From NCBI RefSeq assembly GCF_007752135.1, contig NZ_CP036298.1, forward strand, positions 3,348,001 to 3,412,000: DNA of 64,000 nucleotides, given 5' to 3'. How positions within the stretch are numbered: the first letter of the stretch is position 1; the number at the start of each line of letters is the position of its first letter. The DNA is from Aureliella helgolandensis. GTDB lineage: Bacteria; Planctomycetota; Planctomycetia; Pirellulales; Pirellulaceae. The notes under the pieces are model-generated. The model was not told the origin of the DNA and searched no databases. It saw nothing but the letters and a program-made list of their open reading frames with translations. Positions 27,202 through 38,707 of the stretch are shown here, in pieces. The position numbers were made by a program, and so were the translations under genes.

Positions 27202-28983
27202 ATGCAATTTAAGCCCTCGATTTCGTCGTTTTCTCCATGGCGAAAAGCCGCTACTCGCTACTTCTTGTCCTGCTTGGTGGGAGCAATTTGTTGGCTTCCC
27301 TTAGCGGCCCGTGCGCAAGAGGAAAGCTACCCGGTCCCCCCCGAAGTCGAACAACAAGAGGGTGTACCCACTGGAAAGGTCGAGGGACCGTTCGACTTGA
27401 CCAGCGAACTTTACCCGGGCACCACGCGACAGTATTGGGTGTACGTTCCGGCGCAGTACGATGCCGCCAAACCGGCATGCACCATGATTGTGCAAGATGG
27501 CTTGAACCGTGCCAAAGATTGGCGAATTCCACAGATCTGTGACACCCTGATTCACTCTCAGGAGATGCCGATCACGATCGGAATCTTCGTAACGCCGGGA
27601 ATTGTTCCGGCCTCTCGTGAAAACGCCCAACCCAGATTCAACCGCAGTTTTGAGTACGATTCGCTCGGCGATCGCTATGCGAGGTTTTTACTGGAAGAAC
27701 TGATTCCTGCAGTAAGCAAAAGCTACAACTTGAGCACCGATCCCAACGACCGCATGTTGGCGGGTGCGAGTTCGGGGGCTATTTGTGCTTTCAACGCTGC
27801 GTGGGAGCGTCCCGACGCGTTTCGCCGAGTTTATAGCACGATTGGTACCTACGTTGGCCTGCGTGGAGCCAACGAATTTCCCGTGCTGATTCGCAAGCTG
27901 GAACCCAAACCCATTCGCGTGTTTCTGCAAGACGGAAGCCACGATTTGAACATCTATGCTGGTGACTGGTGGCTCTCTAACCAGCAAATGTTGTCCGCTC
28001 TGACGTGGGCGGGCTATGATGTCGAACATGCATGGGGTGAGGGAGGACACAACGGAAAACACAGTGCATCCATTACTCCTCAGGCACTGAGATGGCTATG
28101 GCGCAATTATCCCGATCCCGTAACTGTCCCCAAGCAAGTGGGCACGCATCGCCGCATCGATGTTCTCGTGGCGAATTCGGGCTGGGAACAAGTGACATCG
28201 GGCCACGAATCAGCGGCTTCTCCCACCTGCAATGCTGAGGGAGAGCTGTTTTTCTGCGACTCCACGGTGGGGCGTATTTACCGAATTGGCGAAGATGGCA
28301 AGACTCGCATTTTTGCGGATCAAACCGGCAAGCTGGGAGCTCTTTCCTTTGGCCCAGATGGCAAGTTGTACGCCACCAAGGATCAAAAGCAAATTGTGCG
28401 ATTCGATATGGACGGCAAGCAGTCTGTATTGCTGGCCGACAACCCCTGCCAAACGCTAGTGGCTCTACCTGAAGGGGTTTACTTTACCGACGCGGTCACG
28501 CCAGCGATCTGGTTCTGTTCCTACTCGGGGAGTGTTCAGAAGGCGTTGCCGCTTGTGGAACCGGTGTCGGCCATGGCCCCGACCACCGATCATGCATTCA
28601 TGCACTTGCTTTCCTCTCAACAGCAGTACACGACCCACGCTCGGATTGGTACCGATGGCTCCCTGTCCCATCGCCAGCGATACGGGTATTTGCACATGCC
28701 CTACATGGAGCGCGATAGCGGTGCTCGAGCGATTGCCGTTGACGTGGAGAGCCGTGCTTTAGTGGCAACGACGCTCGGCATTCAAGTCCTTGACCAGTTG
28801 GGGAGAGTCAACTTGATCCTGAACAGACCTTCGCTCGATCCAATCAATGGCATGGCCTTTGGTGGGACGGCTCGGTCCACCTTGTACGTCGCTGCTGGTG
28901 GAAGTGTCTACAAACGAGTGCTGAACACCCGTGGGGAAGGAACTTCGGCTCAACCCGTGGAACCTCCCAAACCTGGACTGTGA
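27202..28983 (+). CDS. Exported esterase fused to SMP-30-like beta-propeller
   Basis: Predicted 593-residue exported protein. The signal peptide (about 14-37) ends AARA. Residues 50-305 resemble the putative-esterase family (Fes/esterase D-like): PCTMIVQDGLNRA, GDRYARFLLEELIPAVSKSY, the nucleophile motif GASSGA, DGSHDLN and GEGGHNGKHS give the Ser, Asp and His. Residues 320-590 form a six-bladed propeller like SMP-30/gluconolactonase (SPTCNAEGELFFCDSTVGRI, GALSFGPDGKLYATK, DPINGMAFGG). I prefer ATG 27202 to the TTG two codons earlier. The likely substrate is a sugar ester or lactone outside the cytoplasm, inferred from the two domains. Confidence 0.88.
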   Translation: MQFKPSISSFSPWRKAATRYFLSCLVGAICWLPLAARAQEESYPVPPEVEQQEGVPTGKVEGPFDLTSELYPGTTRQYWVYVPAQYDAAKPACTMIVQDGLNRAKDWRIPQICDTLIHSQEMPITIGIFVTPGIVPASRENAQPRFNRSFEYDSLGDRYARFLLEELIPAVSKSYNLSTDPNDRMLAGASSGAICAFNAAWERPDAFRRVYSTIGTYVGLRGANEFPVLIRKLEPKPIRVFLQDGSHDLNIYAGDWWLSNQQMLSALTWAGYDVEHAWGEGGHNGKHSASITPQALRWLWRNYPDPVTVPKQVGTHRRIDVLVANSGWEQVTSGHESAASPTCNAEGELFFCDSTVGRIYRIGEDGKTRIFADQTGKLGALSFGPDGKLYATKDQKQIVRFDMDGKQSVLLADNPCQTLVALPEGVYFTDAVTPAIWFCSYSGSVQKALPLVEPVSAMAPTTDHAFMHLLSSQQQYTTHARIGTDGSLSHRQRYGYLHMPYMERDSGARAIAVDVESRALVATTLGIQVLDQLGRVNLILNRPSLDPINGMAFGGTARSTLYVAAGGSVYKRVLNTRGEGTSAQPVEPPKPGL

Positions 28984-29082
28984 CGGTCTTTTCTGGGTGC
29001 AGTAGGTAGTAACGCTTCGTCGCGTGTGTCCTTCGCAGTGGGTGGCCTGCATCTCTTGGTAACTAACTCGTGGCGTTTCACT

Positions 29083-30171
29083 ATGCGTAAGCTCGAAGAG
29101 CAGATTCAACTTCTCCCTTCTCCGGTGCAGCAGCTTTGCGAGCGGTTGGCGTCCGCAGCTGGTTCGCTGGATCAATCGGCGCAATGGCCAGCCGAGCAGT
29201 TGCAGTGGTGTGGTGAAGCTGGCGTATTCCGCTGGTTTGTTCCTACTGAGTTCGGTGGCGAAGGTTGGTCCGAGGAAGATCTGCTGACTGGCTATCTGGC
29301 ACTCAGCCAGAGTTGCCTCACCACCACCTTTGTGCTAACCCAATGGCATGCAGCGTGTCGTCGGATTATCTCCAGCCCTAACATACAGTTGCGACGCCAG
29401 TTGCTGCCGCAGTTGGCCGATGGGAGTTTGTTTGCGACGGTGGGGATTAGTCATTTGACGACCAGTCGTCAGCATGTTGCACGCCCCGTGTTGACGGCAA
29501 CTCCGACTCAGGATGGTGCCTACCTCCTCAATGGTTTTAGTCCTTGGGTGACGAGTGCCAGCACCGCAGGCTTGCTAGTCGTGGGAGCGACCCTAGAAGA
29601 CAACACGCAAATGATCTGCGCGATTCCGAGCGACCGTGATGGACTGACAACTCATCCTGGCGAAAAGTTGGTGGCGTTGTCCTCCAGCTGTACCGATCGA
29701 GTGGATTTGAAGGAAGTGCGTATCGAAAGCGATGAGATCGTAGCCGGGCCGATAGCCAATGTGATGCAGGCAAATACAGGCGGTGGCGCGGGCGGTCTGC
29801 AGACTTCGACACTTGCCTTGGGATTGACCGTGGCAGCGGTCCAATCGATTTATCAGCAATCTGAGCAACGACCCGAGCTAAGTAGTATTGCAAAGAAGAT
29901 GGCTAAAGATTCCTCCCAGCTCCTCGACGCTTTACGATTGCTGACGCTGGGGGCTCCCTGCCAAATGTCAGCTGGAGAACTCCGGCAACAGGCTAACTCT
30001 CTAGTTTTACGAAGCACCCAAGCAGCCTTGTCGGCAGCCAAGGGGGCCGGCTTCTTAGCATCGCATCCCACGGGGCGCTGGGCGCGCGAGGCGCTGTTCT
30101 TCCTCGTTTGGAGCTGTCCACAACCCGTTGCGGCCGCCAACATGTGCGAGCTGGCCCAATTGTGCGATTGA
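29083..30171 (+). CDS. Divergent acyl-CoA dehydrogenase-like flavoprotein
   Basis: Predicted 362-residue protein of the acyl-CoA dehydrogenase fold. The N-terminal helical part has CGEAGVFRWFVPTEFGGEGW, corresponding to the family's L-x-x-x-G-x-x-x-x-x-P-x-x-x-G-G-x-G. The middle beta domain has DGSLFATVGISHLTTSR, GAYLLNGFSPWVTSA and DRVDLKEVRIESDEIVAG. The C-terminal helical bundle is short and ends GFLASHPTGRWAREALFFLVWSCPQPVA where most members have Q-x-x-G-G-x-G and R-D at a tail ending in G-T. The active-site Glu could not be placed. Without a clear catalytic base it may be an acyl-CoA oxidase-like or non-catalytic homologue. ATG 29083 was chosen because earlier codons show no family similarity. 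Confidence 0.75.
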   Translation: MRKLEEQIQLLPSPVQQLCERLASAAGSLDQSAQWPAEQLQWCGEAGVFRWFVPTEFGGEGWSEEDLLTGYLALSQSCLTTTFVLTQWHAACRRIISSPNIQLRRQLLPQLADGSLFATVGISHLTTSRQHVARPVLTATPTQDGAYLLNGFSPWVTSASTAGLLVVGATLEDNTQMICAIPSDRDGLTTHPGEKLVALSSSCTDRVDLKEVRIESDEIVAGPIANVMQANTGGGAGGLQTSTLALGLTVAAVQSIYQQSEQRPELSSIAKKMAKDSSQLLDALRLLTLGAPCQMSAGELRQQANSLVLRSTQAALSAAKGAGFLASHPTGRWAREALFFLVWSCPQPVAAANMCELAQLCD

Positions 30172-30702
30172 GGGATAGCGGAAGCATCCCATTTCCAGCG
30201 GTCTACTGGTTACCAGCAGACAAGTCGCAACGCAATCTCGTCTCCAGCATTCTAACAATGCACTCCCTTCTGTGGTTTACGGTGGTGTATCTAGCAGCCA
30301 TGGTGGGGGCTCTTCCTCGCGGCCGCGATGTCCCGCTGTGGAGAGCTGCAAACCCGGGATGGGGCCAATAGCCTAGCTGGTGCGAGGACTAGTGGCAGCT
30401 TCCTGACCAGCCAACCAATGCATGTCCTAAGTGCGAGTCGTAGCGTTCGCAGCAGAAATAGCGATTTTTCCAACGCTTCCGATTGCGTTGACTCTGGCGT
30501 GGCCGGTGTTTGCGGACAAGTTTTACCGGCGGGATGACGATAGGTTTCGATGAGCAATGGCGTGTCAAGTTCGAGACGCCTAGGCTCCTCGGGTCACGGA
30601 AGATCTGGAATATCACGTCACGGCTGACACCCACGGTTGCCAGCCAGTGATAGATACAAGTTGGCAGCTCACGCATGCCCTTCTGGAGGCTCGTAACCCG
30701 CA
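30172..30702. other. Intergenic region, 531 bases
   Basis: No gene or RNA is recognised between the dehydrogenase-like gene and ftsK. It should contain the ftsK promoter. A GGAGG at 30685-30689, 13 bases before the ATG, is a somewhat distant ribosome binding site. Confidence 0.5.
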
Positions 30703-33678
<2,976 letters not shown>

Positions 33679-33819
33679 TGCCAGGGCGGGGCAACGGGAG
33701 TCGCCATAGTGGGCCTTTCACACATCAGGCCGCTAGCCCCGGTGACCGTTGGGGCCGAATGGCTACAATGCAACGCTAGCCTGCTTTCCCCCTTTCCTAT
33801 TTCCGCGCTGTGTTCACTA

Positions 33820-35142
33820 ATGGCATTTCGACTGGTAATCCTTATTTCACTGTTTTGGGGGCTGCTTATCTGGCAGCCTCCCGAGCTGCTAGGACAGTCC
33901 TCGAACTCCCTCCAAGTGGAAGATGTGGGCAGCGCCGCCGCTGCGCCCCCGGCAGACCCCGAAGTTGGTCTCGAAGCCAGCGTTGAGCAAGTGGAGCCGG
34001 AACCAGCCAGTCAGCCAGCCACCGCTGAGCAGGTTGAAGATGCTGAGCAGGTTGAAGATAATGGGCCCTTGCCAGTAGGGACGACAGTCGATTCTCAGAC
34101 CGTCGCTGCTCGGGCAACGCTCGTTCGCGCCAAAGCACTGCATCAGGAGTGGTTGAACTGGCGAACAAAGATGCTGTTGGGCGTCGTGATTGTTACCCTG
34201 GCCATTGCCTCCTTGGTTGGGCAGTATTTGCGACGTCAACCGACCGAATACGTGAATCCTGCTTTGGTTCGACGTTTTCGCCAAAGGCTGAATTCATGGT
34301 GGCTCATGTGCGCCATCCTAGCGTTCGGGCTGCTGCTCCAGCCGATCGGAACCGTCATCCTATTTGGATTCGTTTCTTTTTGGGCACTTCGCGAGTTCAT
34401 CACGATGGCCCCAACCCGGCGTGGTGACCACCGGGCACTATTTTGGGCGTTGATCGTCTTTACTCCGGCTCAGTACATCCTGATTGCGATGGAGCATGCG
34501 AGTGTGACCTGGGGCAACACCAATTTCAATTACTACAACTTGTACAGCATCATGCTGCCGGTCTACGCATCGCTCTTCGTGCCGGCCAGAATTGCCTTAT
34601 CCGGCGATCATAAGCGTTTCTTGGAACGCACCGCACAAATTACTTTCGGCCTGCTGATATGTGTTTATTCCTTGAGCTACGCGCCCGCGTTGGTCAACCT
34701 CAACCTTACCAAGAGTGATGGAACGCCCTGGAATGGTGATCCGGCAGGCCTACTGTTCTTTCTAATCCTTATGTCTCAACTGTCAGACATCTTGCAGTGG
34801 ACCTGGGGGCATCTGGTAGGACGGCGGGTGATTGCATCGGATGTCAGCATGAGTCGCACGTGGGAGGGGTTTGCCGGTGGAACGCTGTCGACGGGATTGA
34901 TTGGAGGAGCACTCTGTTGGGTAACCCCGTTTCTCTTCTGGGAGGCGGCATGCATGTCGATGATCGTGGGAGTGATGGGCATGTACGGCGGAATGACCAT
35001 GAGCGCCATCAAACGCGATCGTGGCGTGAATGACTACGGTTCGCTGGTTCTCGGGCATGCCGGTGTGCTAGACCGCATTGATACGCTCTTTTTTGCCGCA
35101 CCGGTCTTTTACCACCTGACGCGTTTCTTCTTTTCCAATTGA
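33820..35142 (+). CDS. cdsA: Phosphatidate cytidylyltransferase-like membrane protein
   Basis: Predicted 440-residue polytopic membrane enzyme making CDP-diacylglycerol from phosphatidate and CTP. A signal-like helix (about 5-25) and an acidic linker with EQVEDAEQVED precede about seven helices. The CdsA signature region is present near the end: SDILQWTWGHLVG and, later, KRDRGVNDYGSLVLGHAGVLDRID. Classical CdsA has K-D-x-(G/S/A)... HGG-x-x-D-R-x-D; here the first pair is N-D and HGG reads HAG, while the D-R-x-D is intact. I chose ATG 33820; the frame is open upstream to 33709 but the extra 37 residues are unlikely. It follows ftsK by about 140 bases and ends at a terminator. Confidence 0.85.
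   Translation: MAFRLVILISLFWGLLIWQPPELLGQSSNSLQVEDVGSAAAAPPADPEVGLEASVEQVEPEPASQPATAEQVEDAEQVEDNGPLPVGTTVDSQTVAARATLVRAKALHQEWLNWRTKMLLGVVIVTLAIASLVGQYLRRQPTEYVNPALVRRFRQRLNSWWLMCAILAFGLLLQPIGTVILFGFVSFWALREFITMAPTRRGDHRALFWALIVFTPAQYILIAMEHASVTWGNTNFNYYNLYSIMLPVYASLFVPARIALSGDHKRFLERTAQITFGLLICVYSLSYAPALVNLNLTKSDGTPWNGDPAGLLFFLILMSQLSDILQWTWGHLVGRRVIASDVSMSRTWEGFAGGTLSTGLIGGALCWVTPFLFWEAACMSMIVGVMGMYGGMTMSAIKRDRGVNDYGSLVLGHAGVLDRIDTLFFAAPVFYHLTRFFFSN
34024..34059. repeat. Perfect 18-bp tandem repeat inside cdsA
   Basis: GCTGAGCAGGTTGAAGAT occurs twice in a row and encodes AEQVED twice in the acidic linker before the membrane helices. This is a recent in-frame duplication. Confidence 0.9.
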
Positions 35143-35183
35143 GCCACGCACCCAGACTCTATTTCCAGCGGCCTGATAGCCAC

Positions 35184-35213
35184 GCGAAAGCCGAGTGTCG
35201 GGGCTTCGCTTTT
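35184..35213 (+). terminator. Intrinsic terminator after cdsA
   Basis: GCGAA(A)GCC pairs with GGCTTCGC (eight base pairs, one bulged A, loop of nine) and is followed by TTTT at 35210-35213, about 40 bases after the cdsA stop and just before the convergent tex gene. Confidence 0.7.
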
Positions 35214-35230
35214 GTGAGCCCGGTTGGGGC

Positions 35231-37414
35231 TCAGAACTTGCGCGTTACCGAGATGCGTTTGCGCGGGATGTCGACTTCCAGAACCTTGACTTTGACGACA
35301 TCGCCAACGGCCACGACCTCGCTGGGATCTTTGACAAAGGTATTGGACAACTGGGAGATGTGGATCAACGCGTCTTGGTGGACTCCGATGTCGATGAAGG
35401 CACCGAAGTGAGTGACATTGGTGATGACCCCCTCCAGGACGGCTCCTGGCTTGAGGTCCTCGAGTGTATTGACGCTCTCGTCGAAGTGAACGACACGAAA
35501 CTCGCTGCGCGGATCGCGTCCCGGCTTTCCTAGTTCCGCGATGATATCAGAGATGGTCGGTATGCCAAATTGTTCGTCGACGAATTCTTCTGGACGCAGC
35601 TTCTGACTGAGTGTGGAATTGCCAACCAAAGCGTTGGAATCACTTTGCAGTTTCTTGGCCATTCGGCCAACCACCGCGTAGCTCTCGGGATGGACTGCCG
35701 AATTGTCGAGTGGTTCACTACCATCGCGGATGCGCAAGAAGCCTGCTGCTTGTACAAATGCCTTGGGGCCTAACTTGGGAACCTTGGTCAACTGCTTGCG
35801 GTTGGTGAATTTACCGTGGTTATTACGGTATTCCACGATGTTCTCAGCTAGTTTCGGACCAATCCCGGCAACGTAGGCCAGTAGTGGACCACTGGCCATG
35901 TTGAGGTCAACTCCTACGTTGTTGACACACGATTCGACGACCCTATCGACGCATTTGCGCAACAGCGCCTGATTGACATCGTGTTGATACTGTCCCACGC
36001 CGATCGATTTGGGATCGGTCTTGACCAATTCAGCCAACGGGTCTTGCAAGCGGCGGGCAATGCTGATGGCACCGCGCACCGTAATGTCTAAATTAGGGAA
36101 TTCTTTGGCGGCCAGCTCACTTGCTGAATAGATCGACGCACCCGATTCGCTGACCATGACTTTAGCGACCGAGAGTTGATGCGACTTAATGAGGTTTCCC
36201 ACGAACGCATCGGTTTCTCGCGAGGCTGTGCCGTTTCCAATAGCGATCAACTCAACGTTGTATTTTTGGATCAGCGCGAGGAGAGTCTTACCGGCACCTT
36301 CCAAGTCACTTTTCGGGGGCGTGGGAAAGATCGTCGTATTGGTGAGGAATTTTCCTGTCCCATCCACCACTGCAACTTTGCAACCGGTTCGGAATCCGGG
36401 ATCCAATCCAATTGTTACGCGCGGGCCAGCAGGAGCAGCCATCAACAACTCTCGCAGATTCTTTCCGAATACCGCAATCGCCTCTTCGTCGGCCTCGGCC
36501 TTCAATGCTTGAAGCACACTCGATTCGGTGGCAGGCAATAGCAGGCGTTGGTAGCAATCCTCGACCGTGGCACTCAGTTCTTGGTAAAACTCGGACTGAC
36601 GATTCGTTACCAGCTCTTGTTTGAGCTGGGAGACCACTTGATCATCGTCCAGTTGCAAGCCGACCCGTAGCACTCCTTCGGATTCCCCACGCAACATGGC
36701 CAGCAGGCGGTGGGAGGGAATGCGATTCGCTGCTTCCTGGTGATCGGCGTACAATTCGAACTTGCTCGCTTCTTCCTTCTTGCCTCGTTTTACTTGAGAA
36801 ACGATCGCTCCGTGAGAGCGAGCTTGAGTTGCCAACCAGATTCGAGCTGGCGGCCTCTCAGACCACTGCTCAGCAATGATGTCTAGCGCGCCTTGCAGCG
36901 CGGACTGGGCATCGGGAACCTCCTTCTCCTGGTCGACGAAACGCTCGAGCAATTCCCGTTTGCTGGCTGGCAGGGCCGCGCTCGATTTCGCAACGCTCAG
37001 CACCAAGTCCGCTAAGGGCTGAAGTCCTCGCTCTCGCGCGATGGTCGCCCGTGTACGCCGTTTGGGTTTGAATGGCAAGTAGATTGCCTCCAGCCGAGCA
37101 AGTTCTTCACAATCGACAATCTGCTTGCGCAGCTCAACGGTTAGGAGGCCCTGTTCGGCGATCGTCTTCAAAACCGTCAACTTGCGAGCCGCCAATGCAG
37201 TCGCGCGTTCCAGCGCATCCTCAATCGCTCGCAAGCCGATCTCATCTAATCCGAAGGTGGCTTCTTTACGATATCGGGCAATGAATGGGATGGTATTGCC
37301 CGCATTGAGGAGCTCGACCGCGGCTTGAACCTGCTTGAGGGGGATGTTTAAATCCTGAGCGATCTGGCGCACCGCCAAATCCAAATCGAACGCGAAATCG
37401 ATGGAAACTGTCAT
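35231..37414 (-). CDS. tex: Tex family RNA-binding protein
   Basis: Predicted 727-residue cytoplasmic nucleic-acid-binding protein of the Tex/Spt6-like family, linked to transcription and RNA metabolism. The N-terminal helical domain (LNIPLKQVQAAVELLNAGNTIPFIARYRKE) is diagnostic. A YqgF/RNase H-like domain contains VTIGLDPGFRTGCKVAVVD. Helix-hairpin-helix segments follow (VNMASGPLLAYVAGIGPKLA ... FTNRKQLTKVPKLGPKAF), and a C-terminal S1 domain spans about 650-722 (GAVLEGVITNVTHFGAFIDI). Length is somewhat below the E. coli-type 770 residues but all domains are present. It starts 13 bases after the M41-like peptidase gene, so the two form one unit, and it converges on cdsA. Confidence 0.97.
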   Translation of the reverse strand: MTVSIDFAFDLDLAVRQIAQDLNIPLKQVQAAVELLNAGNTIPFIARYRKEATFGLDEIGLRAIEDALERATALAARKLTVLKTIAEQGLLTVELRKQIVDCEELARLEAIYLPFKPKRRTRATIARERGLQPLADLVLSVAKSSAALPASKRELLERFVDQEKEVPDAQSALQGALDIIAEQWSERPPARIWLATQARSHGAIVSQVKRGKKEEASKFELYADHQEAANRIPSHRLLAMLRGESEGVLRVGLQLDDDQVVSQLKQELVTNRQSEFYQELSATVEDCYQRLLLPATESSVLQALKAEADEEAIAVFGKNLRELLMAAPAGPRVTIGLDPGFRTGCKVAVVDGTGKFLTNTTIFPTPPKSDLEGAGKTLLALIQKYNVELIAIGNGTASRETDAFVGNLIKSHQLSVAKVMVSESGASIYSASELAAKEFPNLDITVRGAISIARRLQDPLAELVKTDPKSIGVGQYQHDVNQALLRKCVDRVVESCVNNVGVDLNMASGPLLAYVAGIGPKLAENIVEYRNNHGKFTNRKQLTKVPKLGPKAFVQAAGFLRIRDGSEPLDNSAVHPESYAVVGRMAKKLQSDSNALVGNSTLSQKLRPEEFVDEQFGIPTISDIIAELGKPGRDPRSEFRVVHFDESVNTLEDLKPGAVLEGVITNVTHFGAFIDIGVHQDALIHISQLSNTFVKDPSEVVAVGDVVKVKVLEVDIPRKRISVTRKF

Positions 37415-37427
37415 GTATTCTGACTTT

Positions 37428-37931
37428 TTAAGTAAATTGCTGCATGGCTTGATGATAGAAATGCCGCACAGCGCGACCGCTAATCGTTGTCTTTTGTACT
37501 AACTCCTGTGCAGTCCACTCAATAGCTTTTTGCAATGCTTCGCCGGCTAGGATATGCTCAGTTTTTGCTAGCATGCGGCGTTGCAGTTTTTCAAATTGTC
37601 GGTCCGACAGAGCCCTGGTACCGAGAAGTCGCCCGACTCCCAGTAGATCCTGTCGCGCCCCGTTCGGACAGTACTCCCCCGTAAAGTGCGATTCGGCAAC
37701 CATTCCTGCCAGGAGGATCACCACTTCATCTTCTAGCCAGTCGTCCGTCGGTTTAAAACGGCCTTTCTGAATTTCGCATAATCCCAACCGCGTCCCTCCA
37801 AATTGCAGCTTTCCAGGTGCAATTGTCACCTTTTTGACGGGGCGTCCCAACGCGATGGCCATTACGGCGTGACCGGCTTCGTGGAAGGCGGTGGCGTGCT
37901 GTCGATTCGTTGGGGCGGGTTCATTGTCCAT
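37428..37931 (-). CDS. Stand-alone M41 (FtsH-type) zinc peptidase
   Basis: Predicted 167-residue protein equal to the peptidase domain of FtsH without the AAA ATPase or membrane anchor. Zinc motif: ATAFHEAGHAVMAIALG (HEAGH near residues 16-20), then GMVAESHFTGEYCPNGARQDL, in which the Asp after GARQ is at the position of FtsH's third zinc ligand (GASNDL in FtsH). The helical tail (RRMLAKTEHILAGEALQKAIEW) matches the FtsH C-terminus. I chose ATG 37931 because the zinc motif then follows at the usual distance; the frame is open to 38000. How substrates are selected without an ATPase is unclear. Gene order: peptidase, tex; divergent from the HTTM pair. Confidence 0.85.
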   Translation of the reverse strand: MDNEPAPTNRQHATAFHEAGHAVMAIALGRPVKKVTIAPGKLQFGGTRLGLCEIQKGRFKPTDDWLEDEVVILLAGMVAESHFTGEYCPNGARQDLLGVGRLLGTRALSDRQFEKLQRRMLAKTEHILAGEALQKAIEWTAQELVQKTTISGRAVRHFYHQAMQQFT

Positions 37932-38035
37932 CTTGGCATTGTATTCTTGCAACGCAATCCTCGAAACAGTATGAACAGATTCCCTTCGGTCGCTTGGCAT
38001 CGGACTCGGTTCCGTTGCCGAAACGACGGAGCAGG

Positions 38036-38707
38036 ATGGTTAAGTTGAAAAACGCGAAACCTTTTTTATTCGATCTCTGGGGCACAATGGCTCATTCGGA
38101 AACCGCATTGTTGCAAGCTACTGACTCCGCCGGAAGACGCATTGCAGTCCGTTGGTTCGTGGGGGTGTGCGCCCTCTGGATTGCAATCGAAACCCTGCCA
38201 ACGTCTGTCCCCGGCATCCAGCGGCTGAAAGACCTCTTGTCCCCGATCAGTAATCGATGCGGTGTGTGGCAAGGGGAATGGCCGCTCTTTGCCCCCAATC
38301 CCGTGTTAAACAACGCTTGGCTGACTGCCGAGATCACAGCACCCGATGGAACTAAGGAGTACTGGAATTCCACTTACTGGGCGACGGCCTCTTCGTGGGA
38401 GAAGTTTATCCATTTTCGGCATGTCAACTACGGGAATCGAATTGCGTCTGCTGGCCGGGCAGCCGTCGATGATTTTTGCGATTACATTGCCCGGCAGGAG
38501 ATTTCCTCGAGCGCGACGCCGGAGTCGAATGAGTTGAACGCGAGGGATGCCGAATCAGCAGGGACAGCCATGGCGGGTTGGACAGTCACCCTGTTTCGCG
38601 ATCAAATGACGATGCCACCACTGTTGGAGAGTGAGCTTCCCCCGCGAGAGGAGATCGCTTGGATTTCAGTCAGTCGCCCTCTCACCAGCCGCCGATACTC
38701 GCCATGA
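38036..38707 (+). CDS. HTTM partner protein with single membrane helix
   Basis: Predicted 223-residue protein. A hydrophobic segment (VRWFVGVCALWIAIETLP, about 40-58) is followed by a soluble part containing WPLFAPNPVLNNAWLTAE and DGTKEYWNSTY; the W-x-L-F-A-P-N-P-x ... D-G-x-x-x-x-W pattern is typical of the small partner encoded next to, or fused to, HTTM proteins. It overlaps the HTTM gene by four bases (ATGA), so translation is coupled. The start could be ATG 38036 (GGAG four bases upstream) or ATG 38087, which lacks the basic KLKNAK leader. Its role is unknown; it probably forms a complex with the downstream protein. Confidence 0.8.
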   Translation: MVKLKNAKPFLFDLWGTMAHSETALLQATDSAGRRIAVRWFVGVCALWIAIETLPTSVPGIQRLKDLLSPISNRCGVWQGEWPLFAPNPVLNNAWLTAEITAPDGTKEYWNSTYWATASSWEKFIHFRHVNYGNRIASAGRAAVDDFCDYIARQEISSSATPESNELNARDAESAGTAMAGWTVTLFRDQMTMPPLLESELPPREEIAWISVSRPLTSRRYSP

